A stretch of DNA of 64,000 bases. It comes from Actinomycetes bacterium (GTDB lineage: Bacteria > Actinomycetota > Actinomycetes > Mycobacteriales > Mycobacteriaceae). The DNA lies in contig JAEZZR010000008.1 of assembly GCA_023418505.1 (NCBI GenBank), forward strand, positions 1 to 64,000, in the 5' to 3' direction. The notes beneath the pieces are model-generated. The model saw only the letters and a list, made by a program, of their open reading frames with translations, did not search any database and had not been told where the DNA came from. The first letter of the stretch is position 1, and each line of letters begins with the position of its first letter. Below are positions 61,040 through 64,000 of the stretch, one piece after another. Position numbers and translations under genes: made by a program.

Positions 61040-61800
61040 AGTCGCACCTCGATTCCACTATCAGCCAGGGCGTGCTTGACCTCAGCGATAGTGACCTCCC
61101 GGAAGTGGAAAATCGACGCCGCCAACACCGCATCGGCACCGGCTTGCACCGCAGGAACGAAGTGCTCCGCCTTACCTGCACCACCAGACGCAATCACAGG
61201 CACGGCGCACTCGGCGCGCACTGCTTCGATCAACTCAATATCAAACCCAGCCTTCGTGCCATCGCCATCCATGGAGTTCAACAAAATCTCCCCCATACCA
61301 AGCTCCACACCCTGGCGCACCCACTCAATCGCATCGAGCTCCGCAGAGCGCGAACCACCGTGAGTAGTGACCTCGAAGCCACTGGGTTGAGTCTCGGCGC
61401 GCCGGGCATCCACAGAGAGCACAATGCACTGGGCGCCAAAACGTCGGGAAAGCTCACGCAATAGCTCAGGCCGGGCAATTGCCGAAGTATTCACGCTGAC
61501 CTTATCGGCACCGGCACGCAGCAAAGCATCGACGTCTTCCACACTGCGCACGCCACCGCCTACGGTTAGCGGAATGAAAACCTGCTCTGCGGTGCGACGC
61601 ACAACGTCCAACATCGTGCCCCGGCCATCTTTAGAAGCCGAGACATCTAAGAAGGTGAGCTCGTCGGCACCTTGCTCACCGTAGAAGCGTGCGAGTTCGA
61701 CGGGATCGCCTGCGTCGCGGAGGTTTTCGAAATTGACCCCTTTAACTACGCGTCCGTTATTCACATCCAAACACGGAATCACTCGAGTACTCAGCGACAT
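61036..61800 (-). CDS. hisF: imidazole glycerol phosphate synthase subunit HisF
   Basis: Cyclase subunit that works with HisH. 254-residue barrel with PCLDVNNGRVVKG (catalytic Asp), DKVSVNTSAI, and ASGGAGKAEHF. All phosphate-binding loops are present. 38 nt after impA; stop overlaps hisI. Confidence 0.98.
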   Translation of the reverse strand: MSLSTRVIPCLDVNNGRVVKGVNFENLRDAGDPVELARFYGEQGADELTFLDVSASKDGRGTMLDVVRRTAEQVFIPLTVGGGVRSVEDVDALLRAGADKVSVNTSAIARPELLRELSRRFGAQCIVLSVDARRAETQPSGFEVTTHGGSRSAELDAIEWVRQGVELGMGEILLNSMDGDGTKAGFDIELIEAVRAECAVPVIASGGAGKAEHFVPAVQAGADAVLAASIFHFREVTIAEVKHALADSGIEVRL

Positions 61801-61838
61801 CTATTTACTCAACCTTCTTAAAAGAAACTCGAAAACGC

Positions 61839-62699
61839 TTATTTGAAATCTTCTGGATTTCCGGCAGCCTGCACTGCTGCTAAAAGTTTGGCGTGCACCG
61901 GCTCGGTTCCGGCAATCACACCAACGGAATCCGGCTGCCACGGCTGGCCGAAAATATCGGTAACTACGCAACCAGACTCGCGGTTGAGCAGCACCCCGGC
62001 CACGTTGTCCCACGGATGCGGCGAAAATGTCACCGCACCACGGAAAGCTCCCACCGCCGTAGAGGCCAAGTCCACCCCAACAGAACCAGAAATGCGCAGC
62101 GTGCGGTAGGTTTCGCCCACATGCTTCAACACTTCTTGACGCCACGTCGATGGCAAGGTACCAGCATTGCCCGTAATGATCGAGCCAAACGCCACCGACT
62201 TCGTTGTAATCGCCTGGCTAGACAGATCTACCCGATAACCATTGACCTTCGTACCACAGCCCTTAATCGCAGTGACACGCCGGTGCATCAAAGGCATCGC
62301 CGTCAATGACAATTCCGGCTGACCATCCACCACCAGCGCGACCAACAACGCACAGACCGGAAAACCCGCGGCGTAATTTGTGGTGCCATCAATTGGGTCT
62401 ATCACCCAGACGGGACCTTCCGTCGGGATACCGCGCGGGCAATCTGCGTCGTTAGCGTTATCGCCAGTACCCCGCCCATCGCCACAGCCGAACTCCTCGC
62501 CCAGCACAGGAATATCAGTCAGAGTGGACAGCGCATCGCGCAAGCGTCGTTCGATCAGCAGATCGGCGTGCGTGGCGAAATCGCCGGTGTCCTTGCGCAC
62601 TGCCGGAGCCGCGCCTACATGCGTGGAAAAGATCGATTCCACATCATCTACCGCGGCCTCGGCGATAGCCAGCAAACTGCGCAGGCGCTCAGTTTCCAT
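61839..62699 (-). CDS. impA: inositol monophosphatase-family phosphatase
   Basis: 286 residues with the metal motifs GEEFG (Glu), WVIDPIDGTTNYAAGFP and HPWDNVAG. The placement hisH-hisA-impA-hisF-hisI is typical of corynebacteria, where ImpA-type enzymes take part in inositol phosphate metabolism; a histidinol-phosphatase role (HisN is in the same superfamily) cannot be ruled out from sequence. The start overlaps the end of hisA by 11 nt. Confidence 0.9.
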   Translation of the reverse strand: METERLRSLLAIAEAAVDDVESIFSTHVGAAPAVRKDTGDFATHADLLIERRLRDALSTLTDIPVLGEEFGCGDGRGTGDNANDADCPRGIPTEGPVWVIDPIDGTTNYAAGFPVCALLVALVVDGQPELSLTAMPLMHRRVTAIKGCGTKVNGYRVDLSSQAITTKSVAFGSIITGNAGTLPSTWRQEVLKHVGETYRTLRISGSVGVDLASTAVGAFRGAVTFSPHPWDNVAGVLLNRESGCVVTDIFGQPWQPDSVGVIAGTEPVHAKLLAAVQAAGNPEDFK

Positions 62700-63426
62700 T
62701 AGCTACCGCCAAAGCTTCTTCCAAAGTGAAGCGTCCGGCGTACAGTGCTTTGCCCATAATCGCCGAATCCACACCGGAATCCACCAGGGCGGCAATCGCG
62801 CGCACGTCATCAAGCGAGGAAATCCCACCCGAGGCAACAATTGGGGCATCCGTGGCTTCTGCTACGTCGCGAAGCAAATCCACGTTCGGCCCCTGCAAGG
62901 TGCCGTCTTTGCTCACGTCGGTGACCACAAACCGCGACGCACCCTGCGCATCGAGGCGCTCGAGCACCTCCCACAGATCACCGCCGTCAGTGACCCACCC
63001 GCGACCGCGCAAGCGCCACTGTCCATCAATATTGCGCACGTCCAGGCCGATAGCCACCCGATCGCCGAACTCGCTGATGATCTTCTCGCACCACTTCGGA
63101 TTCTCCAGGGCGGCCGTGCCAATATTCACGCGCGCACACCCGGTATCTAGCGCCGCACGCAGCGACTGGTCATCACGAATACCACCAGAGAGCTCCACCT
63201 TGCAGTCGAGCTTGCCGACGACGTCGCGCAACAGCTCGTAATTCGAACCCCTACCAAATGCCGCATCCAGATCCACCAGGTGAATCCATTCCGCACCCGC
63301 CTGCTGCCAATTCAACGCAGCATCAACCGGAGCGCCATAGCTGGTCTCGGAACCAGCCACGCCCTGAACCAGGCGCACAGCCTGACCATCTGCAACGTCA
63401 ACTGCTGGGAGCAAAGTCAAAGCCAT
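62689..63426 (-). CDS. hisA: phosphoribosylformimino-AICAR phosphate isomerase
   Basis: 245-residue barrel. LLPAVDVADGQAVRLVQG has the N-terminal catalytic Asp; ASGGISSLDDVRA and VTDVSKDGTLQGPN the second Asp. In many actinobacteria that lack trpF this enzyme (PriA) also isomerises phosphoribosyl anthranilate; corynebacteria differ, and no trpF is in this window. The start ATG at 63426 is chosen because AAAGGTGG lies 8 nt upstream. Confidence 0.95.
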   Translation of the reverse strand: MALTLLPAVDVADGQAVRLVQGVAGSETSYGAPVDAALNWQQAGAEWIHLVDLDAAFGRGSNYELLRDVVGKLDCKVELSGGIRDDQSLRAALDTGCARVNIGTAALENPKWCEKIISEFGDRVAIGLDVRNIDGQWRLRGRGWVTDGGDLWEVLERLDAQGASRFVVTDVSKDGTLQGPNVDLLRDVAEATDAPIVASGGISSLDDVRAIAALVDSGVDSAIMGKALYAGRFTLEEALAVANGN

Positions 63427-63464
63427 AGGAAGTACCACCTTTTAAGTGTCTAAGAGAGTGTGAT

Positions 63465-64000
63465 TTACAGGGTATTGATCCAGTTTTTCAGCAACCGCAA
63501 GCCAGCGTCGCCAGATTTTTCTGGGTGGAATTGCGTTGCCCATAGCGGACCGTTTTCCATCGCAGAGATAAACCGATCACCGCCATATTCGGTCCACGTG
63601 ATCTTGGGCGGAATGAAGGCATCTTCATCCAATTCGCTGCTATGAACTGCATAGGAGTGCACGAAATAGAAATGTTGATCGTGCAGGCCAGCGAACATCT
63701 GCGAATCTTCAGGTGCCTCCACCGTGTTCCACCCCATATGCGGCAAGATATCTGCTTGCAGCTGGTTCACGGTGCCTGGCCACTGGCCACAACCGCGAGT
63801 GCCTACGAGTTGTTCTTCGTCATCCGGATGAATCCCATCGGCGAATTCTAAGCCTCGATCAAAGAGGATCTGCATACCGACACAGATGCCCATCACTGGG
63901 CGTCCCCCAGCCAGACGCGAACCAATCAAACGTGGCCCTTGTACTGCATGAAGCCCATCCATACACGCGGCAAATGCACCGACGCCTGGCACCAATAGCC
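63465..64000 (-). CDS. hisH: imidazole glycerol phosphate synthase subunit HisH (5' end missing)
   Basis: Glutamine amidotransferase that supplies ammonia to HisF. The frame runs off the right edge, so about the first 30-40 residues are missing. The visible part has LVPGVGAF, the oxyanion/nucleophile elbow MGICVGMQILFDRG with the catalytic cysteine, and the His/Glu pair in TQFHPEKSGDAG. A TTG inside the window is a leucine codon of the ongoing frame, not the start. hisA follows after 38 nt. Confidence 0.96.
   Translation of the reverse strand, partial: LLVPGVGAFAACMDGLHAVQGPRLIGSRLAGGRPVMGICVGMQILFDRGLEFADGIHPDDEEQLVGTRGCGQWPGTVNQLQADILPHMGWNTVEAPEDSQMFAGLHDQHFYFVHSYAVHSSELDEDAFIPPKITWTEYGGDRFISAMENGPLWATQFHPEKSGDAGLRLLKNWINTL

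Overview
The window looks like a chromosomal segment of a Corynebacterium-type actinobacterium. The support is gene order and family membership: an arginine cluster ordered argC-J-B-D-F-R-G-H, a his-trp-lgt-pyk run that includes an ImpA-type phosphatase and the Trp-operon membrane protein, pheST next to rplT-rpmI-infC, a HelR-type RNA polymerase ATPase, a DUF4921 protein and DoxX. No species is claimed. Nearly all genes belong to recognisable core families. Accessory content is concentrated at 38.0-42.3 kb.

Layout. 0-0.9 kb: the 5' end of a 16S rRNA gene (minus strand) with its long leader and promoter region, then the terminator of the preceding tyrS. 0.9-11.4 kb (minus): tyrS, a Trm112-like protein and the complete arginine cluster, with an ArgR-type operator in front of argC. 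11.4-17.5 kb (minus): pheT, pheS, a SPOUT rRNA methyltransferase, rplT, rpmI and infC; infC very probably starts with AUC. 17.5-25.8 kb: an FAD-linked oxidase (+), uvrA (-), then a metallo-beta-lactamase-fold hydrolase, a DoxX protein and a HelD/HelR ATPase (+). 25.8-36.8 kb (minus): a secreted Ig-like protein with a Trp/Pro/Ser repeat tail, uvrB, an AztD-like zinc lipoprotein behind a Zur-like operator, coaE, rpsA and polA. 36.8-37.9 kb (+): a DUF368/PopT lipid-carrier translocase and a tRNA.

38.0-42.3 kb is the accessory segment: three integrase-arm-like direct repeats beside the tRNA, a non-coding stretch, two unrecognised small genes, and a single-polypeptide restriction-modification enzyme of the MmeI (type IIL) family. 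No integrase and no flanking att duplication were found by eye, so a decayed or partly lost island is an inference. 42.4-52.8 kb: a Mug-like DNA glycosylase, a Thr/Gly-rich membrane protein, a malic enzyme translationally coupled to an amino-acid ABC transporter (+), gdhA and a small gene (-), then a GalT-like DUF4921 protein overlapping an M20 amidohydrolase (+). 52.8-64.0 kb (minus): pyk, lgt, trpA, trpB, trpC, the Trp-associated membrane protein, trpE, hisI, hisF, impA, hisA and a partial hisH, mostly tightly spaced.

Two themes recur. Several genes (tyrS, uvrB, polA, popT, aztD, the FAD oxidase, the MBL hydrolase and the Thr-rich protein) have a -10-like hexamer 6-8 nt before the start codon, which predicts leaderless mRNAs. 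Several core enzymes (ArgD, PolA, TrpE) carry short in-frame tandem repeats that encode low-complexity segments. There is no complete novel multi-gene system that I can prove. The best candidates for follow-up are the MmeI-type locus with its acidic neighbour, the class-I-sized CAA tRNA, the Zur/AztD promoter, the secreted repeat protein and the DUF4921-M20 pair.
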